Position numbers and translations under genes: made by a program
The notes under the pieces: generated by a model
Seen by the model: only the letters and a program-made list of their open reading frames with translations
Databases searched by the model: none
What the model was told of the DNA's origin: nothing
Part shown: piece by piece, positions 62,196-64,000 of the stretch
How the letters are laid out: every line of letters starts with the position of its first letter
Numbering within the stretch: the first letter of the stretch is position 1
NCBI RefSeq assembly: GCF_042679305.1
Contig: NZ_JBHTMP010000034.1
Location: 1-64,000 of the forward strand
Source: Micromonospora_H sonneratiae
GTDB taxonomy: Bacteria; Actinomycetota; Actinomycetes; Mycobacteriales; Micromonosporaceae
Length of the DNA stretch: 64,000 nucleotides
Reading direction: 5' to 3'

Positions 62196-64000
62196 CAGTA
62201 CTCCACCTCCTGCGTGCGACGGCGGATCACGGTGATCTCGTCGCGCTGGCTGCCGATCGGGCCGTAGTAGTTGAAGGCGTAGGTGAACTGGGCGTGTCCA
62301 CCCGCCAGGTGGGTGGGCTTGACCAGCAGCCGGGTCATCGAGTTGTGGTAGCCGCCGCGCCGGCCGCTCTTCTCCGCCTTGGGCACGTTGACCGTGCGTT
62401 CCGGCGAGTGGTACTGGAACACCGTGCCCTCGGGCATCCGGTGGCTGACCACAGCCCGGGCCACCACGACACCGTTGCGGTTGTGCGCCTCGATCCAGTC
62501 GTTGTCGCGTACGCCGATCTTGTCGGCGTCCTCGACGCTCATCCAGATCACCGGCCCGCCCCGCGACAGCGCCAGCATCAACTCGTTGTCGTGGTACATC
62601 GAGTGGATGGACCACTTGGCGTGCGGGGTGAGGAAGCGGACGGTCAGTCCGCCGTCAACCATCTCCCCCGGCTTACCGAAGTTGCGCGCCACGTTCAGCG
62701 GCGGCCGGAAGGCCGGCAGTTGCTCGCCCAACTCCGCCACCCAGTCGTGTTCGAGGAAGAAGTGCTGACGACCGGTGATCGTGTGCCAGGGCTTGAGCCG
62801 CTCGACGTTGAGGGTGAACGGCGAGTAGCGGCGACCGCCCTTCTCCGAGCCCGACCATTCCGGGCTGGTGAAGACCGGCTGCGGTGCCCGCTGCGTGTCC
62901 GGATACGTGATCCGGTCGTTCTCGTGTCCGGCGATCAGGTCGGCGAACGCCTGGCCGGTCTGCTTCTCCAGCACCTCGAAGCCGGCCGCCGCCACGCGGC
63001 CGTTGGTGGTGCCGGAGAGCGCCAGGATCGCCTCGCACATCCGGTCTGCGGTGGCCAGCGACGGCCGACCGGCGCAGGGCCCGTCGGTGAGGACGCCGTT
63101 CTGGTGCCGCAGGTACTCCAGCTCGGCGGTGACGTCGACGGTCAGCGCCTTGGTGGTGGTGCCCAGCTTGTCCAGCAGCGGACCGACCGCGCGCATCCTC
63201 GCCCCGAGCTGCGTGTAGTCCCGCTCGATCTCGACGAGCTTCGGCATGGTGGAGCCGGGCACCGGCTCGCACTCGCCCGCCTTCCAGTCCCGCACCCGGC
63301 CGCTCGGCGTGGCCAACTCGTCCGGGGTGTCGTGCTGCAGCGGCGCGGCCAGCACGTCGCGGCGCACCCCCAGGTGGGTCACGGCCAGCTCGCTGACCTT
63401 GTCGGCCAGGGCGAGGAAAATGTCGTAGTCGGTGTGGGCGTCAGCGGGCGGCTCGACCGCCGGGCTGAACGCGTGCACGAACGGGTGCATGTCCGTGGTG
63501 GAGATGTCGTGCTTCTCGTACCAGGTGGCAGCGGGCAGCACCACGTCGGAGTGCAGACCGGTGTTGGTCATCCGGAAGTCGATCGCGGTGAGCAGATCGA
63601 GCTTGCCCGTCGGTGCCTCCTCCCGCCAGGCCACGTCGCGGGGACGGTGGTCCGGCTCACACTCGGTCGCGCTGGCCAACCAGTCCACGCCCAACAGGTG
63701 CCGCATGAAGTACTCGTTGCCCTTGCCGGAGGAGCCAAGCAGGTTGGCCCGCCACAGGGTCAGGCAGCGCGGGAAGTTCGCCGGGTCGTCCGGGTCCTCG
63801 GCCACACCCCGCAGCCGGCCGGCCTTCAGCTCGGCGACGATGTGCTGCTGCACGCTCACCCCGGCCGCCGCCGCCTCGTCGGTCAGGTCGAGCGGGTTGC
63901 GGTTGAACGCGGGGTGGCCGGGACTCCAGCCCATCCGCTGCGCGGCGGCGATCGTGTCGGCGAAGGTCATGCCGGCCAGTCGGCCGGTGCCCAGCGGCGA
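62195..64000 (-). CDS. narG: Nitrate reductase alpha subunit (partial, C-terminal part)
   Basis: About 600 C-terminal residues of the molybdopterin-binding NarG: LWRANLLGSSGKGNEYFMRH, DFRMTNTGLHSDVVLPAATWYEKHD (in parts), HPFVHAF, and NGVVVARAVVSHRMPEGTVFQYH. The N-terminal Fe-S and Asp-ligand part lies beyond the window. First gene of narGHJI on the minus strand. Confidence -1.
   Translation of the reverse strand, partial: SPLGTGRLAGMTFADTIAAAQRMGWSPGHPAFNRNPLDLTDEAAAAGVSVQQHIVAELKAGRLRGVAEDPDDPANFPRCLTLWRANLLGSSGKGNEYFMRHLLGVDWLASATECEPDHRPRDVAWREEAPTGKLDLLTAIDFRMTNTGLHSDVVLPAATWYEKHDISTTDMHPFVHAFSPAVEPPADAHTDYDIFLALADKVSELAVTHLGVRRDVLAAPLQHDTPDELATPSGRVRDWKAGECEPVPGSTMPKLVEIERDYTQLGARMRAVGPLLDKLGTTTKALTVDVTAELEYLRHQNGVLTDGPCAGRPSLATADRMCEAILALSGTTNGRVAAAGFEVLEKQTGQAFADLIAGHENDRITYPDTQRAPQPVFTSPEWSGSEKGGRRYSPFTLNVERLKPWHTITGRQHFFLEHDWVAELGEQLPAFRPPLNVARNFGKPGEMVDGGLTVRFLTPHAKWSIHSMYHDNELMLALSRGGPVIWMSVEDADKIGVRDNDWIEAHNRNGVVVARAVVSHRMPEGTVFQYHSPERTVNVPKAEKSGRRGGYHNSMTRLLVKPTHLAGGHAQFTYAFNYYGPIGSQRDEITVIRRRTQEVEY

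Overview
The window comes from a high-GC actinomycete, most likely a Micromonosporaceae member (Micromonospora or a close relative). This is inferred from the strong GC bias, frequent GTG/TTG starts, an IdeR/DtxR-type iron box, a TerC-linked manganese riboswitch of actinobacterial type and the gene families present. No rRNA, complete tRNA, CRISPR array or intact insertion sequence was seen. The genes are mostly chromosomal-style accessory and regulatory genes, with an unusual number of decayed genes.

Region 1 (1-8.9 kb) is the most unusual part. A sensor-kinase-like protein without its phospho-acceptor His is followed by a NarL-type response regulator, which diverges from a membrane-anchored Hsp70-like ATPase. 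On the opposite strand follow a secreted lytic transglycosylase with a ricin-type lectin domain, a LysM-like plus mycosin-like subtilisin that has lost its catalytic His and Ser, and a second membrane-anchored Hsp70 whose outer part resembles a carbohydrate-binding ExoP-C domain. A third such Hsp70, with a discoidin plus ricin-like outer part, lies at 53.6-56.1 kb. It diverges from a frameshifted copy of the same response regulator. A further Hsp70 scrap lies at 8.6 kb. Together these suggest an undescribed cell-envelope system that joins a cytoplasmic Hsp70 ATPase to outer glycan-binding domains.

Region 2 (8.9-35.3 kb) is a mosaic of small units: SulP transporter with ArsR regulator, DedA protein, MazG-like pyrophosphohydrolase, S9 peptidase, a DUF4097/HTH pair flanking a broken ABC ATPase, a threonine dehydratase-like enzyme, an erythromycin-esterase-like protein, a streptogramin B lyase (vgb), a TOPRIM protein, an HxlR/oxidoreductase pair, an amidase, a MalT-like LuxR regulator, TetR/SDR, a DUF2089-membrane-SHOCT operon, a CueP-like copper lipoprotein, an AHSA1 protein with a broken ArsR gene, a DNA alkylation repair protein and a DUF3105 membrane protein.

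Region 3 (35.4-46.1 kb) is a coherent catabolic locus: CutC-family protein, a complete Dpp/Opp-type ABC importer (fused ATPases, two permeases, lipoprotein), a divergent ROK regulator, an M81/MlrC metallopeptidase-like protein and a ROK sugar kinase. It probably imports and processes an unknown peptide- or sugar-containing compound.

Region 4 (46.2-53.2 kb) holds a YitT membrane protein, an Lrp regulator, a small P-loop kinase, TerC under a manganese riboswitch, and feoA-feoB-NifU-like under an iron box. Region 5 (53.1-58.7 kb) holds the third Hsp70, a TetR/SDR pair with a 13-bp perfect palindrome, and a methyltransferase. Region 6 (58.8-64 kb) is a carboxymuconolactone-decarboxylase-like gene followed by the narGHJI nitrate reductase operon on the minus strand; narG runs off the window.
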